A stretch of 64,000 nucleotides of DNA from Microbacterium esteraromaticum (GTDB taxonomy: Bacteria; Actinomycetota; Actinomycetes; Actinomycetales; Microbacteriaceae): contig NZ_CP118100.1 of assembly GCF_028747645.1 (NCBI RefSeq), positions 2,046,001 to 2,110,000 of the forward strand. Direction: 5' to 3'. The notes beneath the pieces were generated by a model. It was not told the DNA's origin, made no database searches, and saw nothing but the letters and a program-made list of their open reading frames with translations. Both the position numbers and the translations under genes were made by a program. Shown here piece by piece: positions 51,120 through 62,989 of this stretch (positions within the stretch are counted from its first letter, which is position 1; each line of letters starts with the position of its first letter).

Positions 51120-51763
51120 GAGAGGCCACCTCGCAGCGCATCGAGCCCCTCCAGCAACGCGGTTGCCCCCGAGCTGCGCAGTGACTTCGAGATGCTCGGC
51201 TGCGTCACATCTTCCTGCTCGGCGAGGTCTCGTTGCGACATGCCCCCGAACCGGCCGTAGGCGATGCGCCTCTCCCGCGCCGTCATGCGCACGACGATCT
51301 CGTCGCGGGCCATCAGATAGGCGTTCGATGCGGCGATGAGAGCAACCATGCCCTCATCCTGCCCCGGGGCACCGACGATCCAGCTGCGGGCGCTCGGCAG
51401 GGCCCGCTCCTGTCGGGCGTGCACGAACTCGATCGCATCGCGCGCCGCCCACCATCCGGGCCCGTCAGCGAGTTCGCGATGCGCAGACTCGACGGTGGTG
51501 ACGGACCCTACGCCCAAACCGAACCGGAACTCAGCCCCGTCCGGAAGCGCGAGCTGCAGAAGCAACACCGCAGTCAGCGCCTCGACCAGGCCGCCGTAGA
51601 CACCCTGCTGCTCGTCACCGACGGTCGGCCGCAACGGTTGTTCGGCGAGCGGATGCTCGCTCTCGACTCTGGCGATCGTCTCGTCGAACGTGCGTTGAGC
51701 CGCCGTCCGGTCTTCGAGGCGACGCGAGCCGATGATGTCAGCGATCACTGCCACGACAGTCAT
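51116..51763 (-). CDS. SatD-family protein with C-terminal HTH
   Basis: 215 residues. The N-terminus VVAVIADIIGSRRLEDRTAA and GDEQQGVYGGLVEALTAVLL are SatD-like; the C-terminus is a helix-turn-helix (GGMSQRDLAEQEDVTQPSIS). It is probably a regulator of its own operon, since a large palindrome lies directly upstream of the start. Coupled by a 4-nt overlap to the membrane gene downstream. Confidence 0.83.
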   Translation of the reverse strand: MTVVAVIADIIGSRRLEDRTAAQRTFDETIARVESEHPLAEQPLRPTVGDEQQGVYGGLVEALTAVLLLQLALPDGAEFRFGLGVGSVTTVESAHRELADGPGWWAARDAIEFVHARQERALPSARSWIVGAPGQDEGMVALIAASNAYLMARDEIVVRMTARERRIAYGRFGGMSQRDLAEQEDVTQPSISKSLRSSGATALLEGLDALRGGLS

Positions 51764-51776
51764 GGCATAACCGTAA

Positions 51777-51829
51777 CACGACTATTCGCGAAATATAACC
51801 GTATGAGTTATTTCTCGCGAACAGTCGTG
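51777..51829. promoter_or_regulatory. Large imperfect palindrome upstream of the SatD-like gene
   Basis: Two 23-bp arms (20 of 23 positions symmetric) around a 7-bp centre, starting CACGACTATTCGCGAAA. A direct repeat ATAACCGTA occurs at 51767-51775 and again inside it (51795-51803). It begins 14 bp before the satD ATG and has an AT-rich core. It is a strong operator candidate; it could also act as an argH terminator. Confidence 0.65.
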
Positions 51830-51860
51830 CGACGGGAATCCGTCAGACAAAAGCAATCCG

Positions 51861-54261
<2,401 letters not shown>

Positions 54262-54265
<4 letters not shown>

Positions 54266-55485
54266 GGCTTCTCCGAGGGTGTCGTGGTGGTGGCGGCGAC
54301 GTCGGCGAGGGCTGCGCCGAGCCGGGTGAGGAACTCCTGCACCTCGGTGTCGCCGATCGTGTAGGCGGGAGCGATGCGGATGACATCGGGGGTCGGCGCA
54401 TTGACGATCAGCCCGCGTTCCTGAGCGGCGGCGGCGACCGCGGGCGCAACCGAGGCACTCAACCGGATGCCGATGAGCAGACCCGCGCCGGTAGTGCCCG
54501 CAACCAGCGGCAGGGCCGCGACGCCGTCGCGCAGCTGCGCGCCACGCGCGTTGACGTTGTCGAGCACGTGCTCGTCCTCGACGAAGCCGAGCACGGCGTT
54601 GGCGACCGCGCTGGCCAGCGGGTTCCCGCCGAAGGTCGAGTTGTGCGTGCCCGGGTAGAACAGGTCGCTCGCCGAGGCGAACGTGATCAGCGCGCCGAGC
54701 GGGAAGCCCGCGCCGATGCTCTTGGCGAGCGTGACGGCATCCGGGATCACGCCCTCACGCTGGAAGGCGAACCACTCACCGGTGCGTCCCGACCCGGTCT
54801 GCACCTCGTCGAGGATCAGCAGCGCATCGTGAGCTGTCGTGAGCGCGCGCGCACGCGCGAGGAAGCCCTCGGGCAGCTCGACCACACCGGCCTCGCCCTG
54901 GATGGGCTCGACGATCATCGCGGCGACACCGCCCTCTGCGAACGCCGCCTCCAGGCTCTCCAGCGTGCGCTCCACGGCGACGATGTCGGGCACGGCCGGC
55001 AGGAACGGGTCGCGGTAGGCGGCCTTCGGGGTGAGCGAGAGTGCGCCCATCGTGCGTCCGTGGAACGCTCCTTCGACGACGAGGATGCGCGTGCGGGCAG
55101 CGCCCGCCCCCGCTGACGGCTGTGCACCGTGCAACCGGGCGAGCTTGATCGCCATCTCGTTGGCCTCGGTACCGGAGTTCGCCAGGAATACGCGGCCGCG
55201 CTCACCGGTTCCCGCCAGGCGCTTCAGGCGCGCGGCGATCTCGAGCTGAGGGGGCGTGGCGAAGTAGTTCGACACATGCGCCAGCGTTGCCGCCTGCGCC
55301 GAGACCGCCTCCACGAACACCGGGTGCGCGTGACCGAGGCAGTTCACGGCGATGCCGCCGAGGAAGTCCAGGTAGCGGTTGTCGTCGGCATCCCACACCC
55401 AGGAGCCCTCACCGCGCGTGAGCAGCGCGAGCCGTCCGCCGAGGCTCATCAGATCGCGTGCCGCGTCGTCGTTCCAGTTCGTCAT
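54262..55485 (-). CDS. argD: Acetylornithine aminotransferase
   Basis: 407 residues from ATG 55485. PLP-enzyme signature [20 protein letters not shown] and Schiff-base Lys in [16 protein letters not shown]. Transfers the amino group from glutamate to N-acetylglutamate semialdehyde. The longer upstream frame lies inside argB and is rejected. Confidence 0.97.
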
Positions 55486-56381
55486 CCTGCGACCACCTCT
55501 GTGCCGATTCCCTTGCTGGTGAACAGTTCCACGAGCACCGAGTGCGGTACCCGCCCGTCGATGATCGCCGCCGCATCGACCCCCGACTCGACCGCGTCGA
55601 GGCACGCGCGCATCTTCGGGATCATTCCCGATTCGAGCGTGGGCAGCATCTGGGTGAGCTCGGTCGCCGTGATGTGCGAGACCAACGAATCACGGTTGGG
55701 CCAGTCGGCGTAGAGCCCGGCGACATCGGTGAGGATCACCAGCTTGCGGGCCCCCAGAGCCGTCGCCAGGGCCGCGGCCGCGGCATCCGCATTCACGTTC
55801 AGCGACTGACCGGGGTGATCGAGGTCGGGCGCGATCGACGAGACCACGGGGATGCGACCGGCCGCGAGGTGGTCGAGCACCGGTGTCGGGTCGACCTGCA
55901 CCACGTCGCCGACGCGGCCAAGATCGACCTCTTCACCGTCGAGCACGATGCCGCGTCGACGCCCGCCGAACAGCCCGGCGTCCTCACCACTCAGTCCCGT
56001 CGCGATCGGGCCGTGCGAGTTGATCTTCGCCACCAGTGTGGGGTTGATCTGCCCGGTGAGCACCATCCGCACGACGCTGATGGCCTCGGTGGAGGTGACC
56101 CGGTATCCGCCCTTGAACTCACTGGGGATGGCCAGCCGGTCGAGCATGTTCGAGATCTGGGGGCCGCCGCCGTGCACGACCACCGGCTGCACGCCGACGT
56201 ACCGCAGGTAGGCGATGTCCTGCGCGAACGCCTCTTGCAGTTCGTCGCTGACCATCGCATTGCCGCCGTACTTGACGACTACGATCTGATCGCGGAAGCG
56301 CTTGAGCCACGGCAGCGATTCGATAAGGGTGGCGGCCTTGTAGGCGGCTTCCTCTGGGGCGGTGTCCTGCAGATCTGTCAT
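55482..56381 (-). CDS. argB: Acetylglutamate kinase
   Basis: 299 residues. [20 protein letters not shown] at the N-terminus, then [17 protein letters not shown] and a C-terminal helix with [19 protein letters not shown]. Phosphorylates N-acetylglutamate; usually feedback-inhibited by arginine when it has an N-terminal helix as here ([20 protein letters not shown]). Confidence 0.96.
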   Translation of the reverse strand: MTDLQDTAPEEAAYKAATLIESLPWLKRFRDQIVVVKYGGNAMVSDELQEAFAQDIAYLRYVGVQPVVVHGGGPQISNMLDRLAIPSEFKGGYRVTSTEAISVVRMVLTGQINPTLVAKINSHGPIATGLSGEDAGLFGGRRRGIVLDGEEVDLGRVGDVVQVDPTPVLDHLAAGRIPVVSSIAPDLDHPGQSLNVNADAAAAALATALGARKLVILTDVAGLYADWPNRDSLVSHITATELTQMLPTLESGMIPKMRACLDAVESGVDAAAIIDGRVPHSVLVELFTSKGIGTEVVAG

Positions 56382-57535
56382 GAGGCGTAGGCGCTGTTCT
56401 CGTGCACGTAGTCGTGGGTCAGGTCGTTGGTGAGGATCGTCGCGGTCGCGTCGCCGGTCTTCAGGTCGATCTCGACAAGCGTCGCCCGCGGGGTGAGGTC
56501 GACCTCTTCACGCGGACGGTCGGGACCACCGGCGGAGCAGACGCGCACACCGTTCATCGACACATCGACGTCGTAGGGGTCGAAGCGCGCGTCGGTCGTG
56601 CCGATCGCGGCGAGCACCCGCCCCCAGTTGGGGTCGTTACCGAAGATCGCCGCCTTGAAGAGGTTGTTGCGCGCCACCGATCGGCCGACCTCGACGGCGT
56701 CGGCCTCGCTCTCGGCGTTCGTGACGACGATCGTGATGTCGTGGCTGGCGCCCTCGGCATCCTGCTGGAGCTTCTGCGACAGCTCACGGCAGACCTCGGT
56801 CAGGGCCGATGTGAACTCTTCGAGGTCGGGACGGATGCCGGTGGCACCGTTGGCCAGCAGCGTCACCTGATCGTTGGTCGACATGCAGCCGTCCGAATCG
56901 AGCCGGTCGAAGGTGACCCCCGTCGCCCGGCGCAGCGCAGCATCCGCCTCGACCGCTTCGAGGTCGGCGTCGGTGGTGAGGACGACGAGCATGGTGGCCA
57001 GTCCCGGTGCGAGCATCCCCGCGCCCTTGGCCATGCCTCCGATCGTCCAGCCCGATCGCGTCACCGATGCGGTCTTCGCGACGGTGTCTGTGGTCATGAT
57101 GGCCGCGGCGGCGTCCTGACCGCCGTCTGCGCTCAGCGCGGCGACGCCGCGCTCGACGCCGTCAAGAACCCGACCGCGGAAGACCTCGTCGCCGGTGCCG
57201 ATGAGCCCGGTCGAGCAGACCAGCACATCTCCGGCGCTGACCTGCAGCAGCTCGGCGGCTTTCTCGGCGGTCTGGTGCGTGGTCTGGAACCCGAAGGCCC
57301 CGGTGAAGCAGTTCGCGCCGCCGGAGTTGAGCACGATCGCCTCAACGATGCGATCGGCGATCACCTGCTGCGACCAGATGATCGGGTTGGCCTTGGCGCG
57401 GTTCGTGGTGAACACCGCCGCGCCGATCTTGCGCGGGCCGCGGTTGACGACGACGGCCACGTCGAGGGCTCCGGTGGACTTCAGCCCCGTGGCGACGCCG
57501 GCCGCCTCGAAGCCCTGGGGTGCGGTGACACTCAC
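56378..57535 (-). CDS. argJ: Bifunctional glutamate N-acetyltransferase/ornithine acetyltransferase
   Basis: 385 residues. Self-cleavage site [20 protein letters not shown] with the nucleophilic Thr at ATM, giving alpha and beta chains. It recycles the acetyl group from acetylornithine to glutamate. Overlaps argC and argB by 4 nt each. Confidence 0.96.
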   Translation of the reverse strand: MSVTAPQGFEAAGVATGLKSTGALDVAVVVNRGPRKIGAAVFTTNRAKANPIIWSQQVIADRIVEAIVLNSGGANCFTGAFGFQTTHQTAEKAAELLQVSAGDVLVCSTGLIGTGDEVFRGRVLDGVERGVAALSADGGQDAAAAIMTTDTVAKTASVTRSGWTIGGMAKGAGMLAPGLATMLVVLTTDADLEAVEADAALRRATGVTFDRLDSDGCMSTNDQVTLLANGATGIRPDLEEFTSALTEVCRELSQKLQQDAEGASHDITIVVTNAESEADAVEVGRSVARNNLFKAAIFGNDPNWGRVLAAIGTTDARFDPYDVDVSMNGVRVCSAGGPDRPREEVDLTPRATLVEIDLKTGDATATILTNDLTHDYVHENSAYAS

Positions 57536-58584
57536 GGCGCTACTCCGTTCACGGTGAGCGCGCGGCCCTCGGGAAGGCCGAGCGCGAGATTCATGGACTG
57601 GATGGCAGCGCCGGCGGTGCCCTTGACGAGGTTGTCGACGGCGGTGACCACCGTGACGCGGTTGGCCGCCCGGTCGATCGCCAGACCCATCAGCGCGGTA
57701 TTGGCGCCGAGCACGTCAGCGGTGCGCGGGAACGATCCCTGCGGCAGCAGCTGCACGAAGGTCTCGTCGCCGTAGGCCTGCTCCCACGCGTCGCGGATCT
57801 GCGCGTCGGTCACACCCTCGACGATCGGCGCGGTGGACGTGGCGAGGATGCCACGCGCCATCGGCACGAGAACGGGGGTGAACGAGATGCGGATGCTGTC
57901 GGGCGTGGCTCCCGAGGCCGCGGCGAGCGCCTGGCGGATCTCGGGGATGTGCCGGTGCGTGCCGCCGACGGCGTACGGGTTGGCGGTGCCGAGCAGTTCG
58001 CTGCCCAGCAGGTGGGGCTTGAGGCTCTTGCCGGCGCCGGACGGGCCGACGGCAAGCATCGTGACGATGTCGGACGGGTCGATCACTCCGGCGGCGACGC
58101 CGGGGGTCAGGCTCAGACTGACGGTCGATGCGTTGCAGCCGGGAGCCGCGATCCGCGAAGCGCCCCGCAGCTGCTCACGCTGCTTTCCGGTGGCCGTGAG
58201 CAGCTCGGGCACACCGTACGCCCACGGCTCGTGGAAGTGGCCGCCGTAGAAGGCGTCCCAGGCCTGTTGCGAGGTGAGCCGGTGGTCGGCACCGGCGTCG
58301 ATCACCAGCGGGGTGTCGCCGAGGGCGTCGGTGTACTGGCCGGACTGGCCGTGCGGCAGGGCGAGGAACACGATGTCGTGCCCGGCCAACACCTCGGGGG
58401 TGGTGGGCTGCAGCGTCAGGTGCGCCAGGGAGCGCAGGTGCGGCTGGTGTTCGATGAGCGGCTGGCCGGCGTTGGAATGCGCGGTCACGGTGCGGATCTC
58501 GATGTCGGGGTGTGCGGCGAGGAGCCGCAGGATCTCGCCCCCCGCGTAGCCGGATGCGCCGGAGACGGCGACGGTATACGTCAT
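57532..58584 (-). CDS. argC: N-acetyl-gamma-glutamyl-phosphate reductase
   Basis: 350 residues. NADP motif [20 protein letters not shown] and active-site Cys in [16 protein letters not shown]. Reduces acetylglutamyl phosphate to the semialdehyde. It is the first gene of the operon, so the promoter lies in the 257 bp upstream. I see no clear ArgR operator there. Confidence 0.96.
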   Translation of the reverse strand: MTYTVAVSGASGYAGGEILRLLAAHPDIEIRTVTAHSNAGQPLIEHQPHLRSLAHLTLQPTTPEVLAGHDIVFLALPHGQSGQYTDALGDTPLVIDAGADHRLTSQQAWDAFYGGHFHEPWAYGVPELLTATGKQREQLRGASRIAAPGCNASTVSLSLTPGVAAGVIDPSDIVTMLAVGPSGAGKSLKPHLLGSELLGTANPYAVGGTHRHIPEIRQALAAASGATPDSIRISFTPVLVPMARGILATSTAPIVEGVTDAQIRDAWEQAYGDETFVQLLPQGSFPRTADVLGANTALMGLAIDRAANRVTVVTAVDNLVKGTAGAAIQSMNLALGLPEGRALTVNGVAP

Positions 58585-58841
58585 GCTTCTACCTTAACGG
58601 TCGGTGTGCGCCCGATGACGGGCCTGGGCCGAGGCGGCGACACCGGCAGCCGCGCCGAAGCGTCGGCGCAGAGCGGGGTCGCCTATGGTCGGCGGCCGCC
58701 GCGGCGTCGGCGCGGGCGCACAACGGCGACGCTCGGGGAGAGCGTCGTGCGGTTGTGCGGGGCCGAAGGCATGCGGTGACGATATCGAGTCGTCGCCACC
58801 GGGCGCAAGTTGACGCGACCGGGCCGCCGCGCCGTTCGCCG
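58585..58841 (-). promoter_or_regulatory. argC promoter region and thi transcript end
   Basis: 257 bp without a gene. A hairpin (58727-58734 with 58740-58747, 8 bp, 5-nt loop) may terminate the thi transcript. The sequence TTAAGGTAGAAGC precedes argC ATG and is its likely ribosome-binding region. No convincing ARG box is seen. Confidence 0.5.
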
Positions 58842-60968
58842 TCACCGAAGATCGAAGAAGGCCCGTTCGTGCGCGGCGGCCAGGTCGAACGCTCGGCGCA
58901 TGCGCGACCGCTGCGCATCATCTGATCTGGCGGCTGCTGCGGTGACGTACGCGATGGCCTGCGCGTTGGCGACCGCGAACGTCGGGTCGGCATATGTCGC
59001 CAGCCACGAGGCGAACGGATGCGCCGGATCGAGGGGCTCCGGCCCGAAGGCACCGCTGTGCAGGCGTTCGCCGAGGTCGGCGTACAGCCAGAAGCACGGC
59101 AGCACCGCCGCGATCAGGGTCGAGTAGTCGCCGGTGAACGCCGTCGCACGCAGGTGGTCCAGATAGCCGGTCGTGACGGGGGTGGGATCGGCCGAGAACG
59201 TGGCCGCCGACACCCCGGTCATCGGTGTGAGCCACGAGGCGTGCATGGCCAGCTCACCGGCGATCGCGCCGTGTGCGCCCTCAGCCCAGAACGCCTGTTC
59301 CGCCGCAGTGGGTGCGAGGCGCGCAGCTTCGGCGAGCACCCGCGCGTACTCACGCAGGTACAGCGCGTCCTGCTCCAGGTAGTGCAGGAATGTCGCCCGA
59401 TCGAGCGTGCCGTCGGCGAGTGCGCGGATGAATGGCAGCGCGTCGATGTCGTGACGGATGCTCGCGATACCGGCCCACCATTCGGCGCGCACGTCATCGG
59501 CGGTCGGTCGCGTGCCGAGCCCGCCGCGTTGCCAGAGGCCGGCGAAGTGGTTGACCGGCCCGTGACCGCGCCCGACGCCGAGCGCCGCTCCTGCGCGCAG
59601 CGACTCGCGCAGCCAGGCGCGAGAGTCGGCGATCGCGAGCGACCAGTCGGCCCCTGCCGCACGGCGCGTGGCCACAGCGGATGAGAGCGAGCAACCGGTG
59701 CCGTGTGTGCTGGTGGTGGCGATGCGCGCACCGGAGAAGTGGGAGATCACGCCTTCCGCTCCGACGAGGGCGTCGGGTGCGTCGTCGCTGTCGAGGTGCC
59801 CGCCCTTGACGAGCACCAGGGCATCGACGGCTGCCGCGAGGTCGCGCGCCGCATCGAGCGCGTCGTCCCACCCGATGACCCGCCGTCCGGCCAGCACCTC
59901 GAGTTCGGCGATGTTCGGGGTGAGCAGGTCGGCCCGCCGCGCGAGGCGGTGCAGTGCCGCCTCCGCGCGCTCATCGAGCAGACGGTCGCCGGAGGTGGCG
60001 ACCATGACCGGATCGAGCACGACGGTCGCCGGACGGTTGTCGTCCAGCCAGGCGTCCACCGTGGCGATCACCTCGGCATCCGCGAGCATCCCGATCTTCA
60101 CCGCATCGATCTCGATGTCGTCGGCGAGCGCGTCGAGTTGCGCACGCAGGAACGACACCGGCGGGACGTGCACCTCGCGCACGCCGCGTGTGTTCTGCGC
60201 CGTGAGTGCGGTCAGTGCTGCCATGCCGTAGCCGCCGTTGGCGGCGATGGATTTCAGGTCGGCCTGGATGCCGGCACCCCCGGAGGGGTCGCTGCCGGCG
60301 ATGCTCAGCACCCGGGGAACCGCGGAGCCGCTCCACCGCGCGCGCAGCACGGTGGTCGCGAGGTGCGCGTCGTCGGCCGCGCAGATCTGCGACACCACGG
60401 CGACACCGGCGGCACCTGCCGCGCGCAGCGGTACAACGTCATCCGAACGGATGCCACCGATCGCGACGGCGGGAACAGGGCTCTGCGCGGCGAGCGCGGC
60501 GAAGCCTGCGATGCCGAGCGGTGCCGGGTGATCGGGCTTCGTACTCGTCGGACGGATCACCCCGGCACCGATGTAGTCGACCGTCCCGGCCGGAAGGTCG
60601 CGCAGCGCCGCCAGGTGCTCCGGCGTGTTCGCGGTGAGGCCGACGAGGGCATCCGGCCCGAGCAGGCGTCGCACCTCGGTCGCCGGCATGTCGAACTGTC
60701 CCACATGGACCCCGTCGACGCGGGCTCCCCGGCGGCGTGCGGCAAGAACGGCGTCGACGCGGTCGTCGACGACGAGCAGCGCGCGTCCGTCGATGACCTC
60801 GGACAGGGTGACGAGTTGGTCGACGATGGCGTCGTCGTCCGCGTGCTTGTCGCGCAGCTGCACGATGGTGGCGCCGCCGTCGACCGCATCGCGGACGGTC
60901 TGCACGACACCGCGCGCACCGCACAGGTGCGGATCGGTGACCAGGTAGATCGACAGGTCGTACGTCAC
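58842..60968 (-). CDS. Trifunctional thiamine enzyme: ThiE-ThiD-TenA fusion
   Basis: 708 residues. ThiE (thiamine-phosphate synthase) about 1-212, with [20 protein letters not shown] and [13 protein letters not shown]. ThiD (HMP/HMP-P kinase) about 217-480, with [20 protein letters not shown] and [14 protein letters not shown]. TenA (salvage hydrolase) about 485-708, with [20 protein letters not shown]. One polypeptide thus covers pyrimidine salvage, kinase and coupling steps. GTG 60968 overlaps the thiM stop. Under TPP-riboswitch control with thiM. Confidence 0.93.
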   Translation of the reverse strand: MTYDLSIYLVTDPHLCGARGVVQTVRDAVDGGATIVQLRDKHADDDAIVDQLVTLSEVIDGRALLVVDDRVDAVLAARRRGARVDGVHVGQFDMPATEVRRLLGPDALVGLTANTPEHLAALRDLPAGTVDYIGAGVIRPTSTKPDHPAPLGIAGFAALAAQSPVPAVAIGGIRSDDVVPLRAAGAAGVAVVSQICAADDAHLATTVLRARWSGSAVPRVLSIAGSDPSGGAGIQADLKSIAANGGYGMAALTALTAQNTRGVREVHVPPVSFLRAQLDALADDIEIDAVKIGMLADAEVIATVDAWLDDNRPATVVLDPVMVATSGDRLLDERAEAALHRLARRADLLTPNIAELEVLAGRRVIGWDDALDAARDLAAAVDALVLVKGGHLDSDDAPDALVGAEGVISHFSGARIATTSTHGTGCSLSSAVATRRAAGADWSLAIADSRAWLRESLRAGAALGVGRGHGPVNHFAGLWQRGGLGTRPTADDVRAEWWAGIASIRHDIDALPFIRALADGTLDRATFLHYLEQDALYLREYARVLAEAARLAPTAAEQAFWAEGAHGAIAGELAMHASWLTPMTGVSAATFSADPTPVTTGYLDHLRATAFTGDYSTLIAAVLPCFWLYADLGERLHSGAFGPEPLDPAHPFASWLATYADPTFAVANAQAIAYVTAAAARSDDAQRSRMRRAFDLAAAHERAFFDLR

Positions 60969-61807
60969 CGTGCGTCCTCCTCGATCCGGGCGTCGCGCAG
61001 CAGATCGTCTGCCTCGACCGCCGCGAGCGCGTCGATGAATGCGACGGCGAAGCTGCCGGGGCCCGCGGCGACCTTGGCCGCGCGCTCGGCGGCGACGGTG
61101 TAGACGAGGGTCGCCGCAGCCACCGCCGTCATGGCGTCGGCCCCGGTTGCTCGGGCCGCGCCGAGGAAGGCGGCCATGACGGCTCCGAGCGCGCACCCTC
61201 CCCCGGTGACGCGCGTGAGCAGCGGGTCGCCGTTGGCGATCCGGATCACCCGTTCACGGTCGGTGATCAGGTCGGTGGCACCCGAGACCGCCACCACGCT
61301 CCCCCACCGTGCGGCGATCGTACGGGCCGCCTCCATGGCGGCATCCGGGGCGTCGACGGCGTCGACGCCCCGTCCGCCGGCACCGGTGCCGGCCAGGGCG
61401 AGGATCTCACTCGCGTTGCCGCGCACGGCCGTCGGATGCTGGGCGACCAGCTCGGCGGCGAGTGCCGTCCGCACGGGGAGTGCTCCGATCGCGACCGGGT
61501 CGAGCACCCACGGCGTACCCGCCGTGTTCGCGCCGCGCACCGCCTCGGACATGGCCGCGCGCTGCTCGGGCGGCGGAGTGCCGAGGTTCACCAGCAGCGC
61601 ATCGGCGATACCGGCGAAGATCCCGGACTCGCCGACGATGCCGACCATCGCGGGTGCCGCCCCCGTCGCCAGAAGCACATTGGCCGTGAACCCCGTGACC
61701 ACGGTGTTGGTGATGCACTGGGTCAGCGGAGGTGTTCGGCGCACCTCGCGCAGCAGCTCGGCGGCGGCGGCCGGAATACGGGCGGATGGGCGCAGACGAT
61801 CGTTCAT
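60965..61807 (-). CDS. thiM: Hydroxyethylthiazole kinase
   Basis: 280 residues. [20 protein letters not shown] and the C-terminal [20 protein letters not shown] with the catalytic Cys. Phosphorylates the thiazole alcohol, feeding ThiE. ATG 61816 abuts the ribosome-binding site, so I choose ATG 61807, which leaves a 9-nt spacer after AAGGG. Translationally coupled to the fusion gene. Confidence 0.94.
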   Translation of the reverse strand: MNDRLRPSARIPAAAAELLREVRRTPPLTQCITNTVVTGFTANVLLATGAAPAMVGIVGESGIFAGIADALLVNLGTPPPEQRAAMSEAVRGANTAGTPWVLDPVAIGALPVRTALAAELVAQHPTAVRGNASEILALAGTGAGGRGVDAVDAPDAAMEAARTIAARWGSVVAVSGATDLITDRERVIRIANGDPLLTRVTGGGCALGAVMAAFLGAARATGADAMTAVAAATLVYTVAAERAAKVAAGPGSFAVAFIDALAAVEADDLLRDARIEEDAR

Positions 61808-61816
61808 GGACGACAT

Positions 61817-61890
61817 CCCTTCGCTAGTACGAACTAGATCAGGTTCGACGGGTGTGATCTCAGCCGCTTCTGCGGCACCCCGTGTCACTG
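61817..61890 (-). promoter_or_regulatory. TPP riboswitch (thi box)
   Basis: Minus strand: ACACGGGGTGCC at 61874-61885, then GGCTGAGATCACACCC, GTCGAACCTGATCTAGTTCG and ACTAGCGAAGGGATG. These are the conserved TPP-aptamer segments in order. The ribosome-binding site AAGGG lies in the 3' closing segment, so control is probably by sequestration of translation start, lowering thiM and fusion expression when TPP is abundant. Confidence 0.95.
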
Positions 61891-61939
61891 TGCGCGAGTC
61901 TAGCGAAGCCTGCCGGTTCGGGCCTCGACCGGACCAAGC

Positions 61940-62905
61940 TCAGACGAGCTGTGCGAGCAGCTCGCTCTCGTCGTGCCGGGTCAGACCGGCGCGACGCTCG
62001 CGGTCCAGTCCCCGGGCGCGTTCGTCGGCGAGCACGCTCCGGATCGTCTGGTCGAGGGGCGTGAACCCGCCGCCGGCGGCGCGGTACGCACGGTTGTCGT
62101 GCTGCGCGAAGCCCGGCATGTCCGCGGGCAGCCACAGCGGCAGTGAGCGCTCCCCCATCCAGTACTGCACGCCGTGCGCACCGAGCCAGTCGTCGTCGGC
62201 CACCCGGACCGGACCGGTGTGCCCGGACTCGGTACGGAAGGCGTCGAGCAGGTCGCTCAGCGGCAGCGGATCGCCGATGGCATTGACGACCCCGGTGCGC
62301 CGGTCAGCGGTGATGAACCCGGCGAGATCGTCGACGTCGATCACCTGAGCGAATCGGTCGCGACTGTCGGGCGCCAGCACTGCGCCGTCACCGGCGCGTG
62401 CGAAGGCCGCCGCCCAGTATCCGAAGCGGTCGCTGGGATCGCCGGCGCCGACCACCAGGCCGGGCCGGACGATGCCGGCCCGCGTGCCCAGGGCGGTCAC
62501 CGCCTGTTCGGCGGCGACCTTCTGGGCGCTGTAGTCGTACTCGTCGCCCGGCTGCGCGGGCGCGTGGAGCGGTCCGGTCTCGTCGAGACCGACGGTGACC
62601 TCGTCGGCGTACACCGAGACCGACGACACGTATGTCCAGTGCGCCGCGCTGTCGCCGAGCGCCGCGACGGCCGCACCCACGTGATCCGCGCGCGAGGAGA
62701 TATCGACGATCTCGTCCCACTGCTGCTCACGCAGCCGGTCGTAGACATCCGGTTCGTCGCGGTCCCCGCGCAACAGCACGGTGCCGTCCGGGGCCGGTCG
62801 GCTCCCGCGTGCCAGACACGTCACCTGCGCGCCGGCGTCACGCCAGCGCTGCGCGATCCGTCCCGAAAGCCATCCTGTTCCGCCGAGCACCAGCACCTGA
62901 GTCAT
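61940..62905 (-). CDS. NAD-dependent epimerase/dehydratase-like protein (extended SDR)
   Basis: 321 residues. N-terminal VLVLGGTGWLSGRIAQRW (GxxGxxG) and HWTYVSSVSVYADEVTVG. An active-site-like YDYSAQK (YxxxK) follows. It resembles epimerases or reductases whose substrate is not evident. It ends 50 bp before the TPP riboswitch. A terminator hairpin of pheT precedes it. Confidence 0.82.
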   Translation of the reverse strand: MTQVLVLGGTGWLSGRIAQRWRDAGAQVTCLARGSRPAPDGTVLLRGDRDEPDVYDRLREQQWDEIVDISSRADHVGAAVAALGDSAAHWTYVSSVSVYADEVTVGLDETGPLHAPAQPGDEYDYSAQKVAAEQAVTALGTRAGIVRPGLVVGAGDPSDRFGYWAAAFARAGDGAVLAPDSRDRFAQVIDVDDLAGFITADRRTGVVNAIGDPLPLSDLLDAFRTESGHTGPVRVADDDWLGAHGVQYWMGERSLPLWLPADMPGFAQHDNRAYRAAGGGFTPLDQTIRSVLADERARGLDRERRAGLTRHDESELLAQLV

Positions 62906-62940
62906 GCGTCCATGCCATCGGCATCCGAGAGCAGACGCAA

Positions 62941-62980
62941 GCGATTCCGCTCACAGCGCAGGCACCGTGAGCGGAATCGC
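62941..62980 (-). terminator. Terminator of pheT
   Basis: Perfect 14-bp stem (62941-62954 with 62967-62980, loop of 12), 9 nt after the pheT stop on the minus strand. Confidence 0.85.
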
Positions 62981-62989
62981 CGATGCGAC

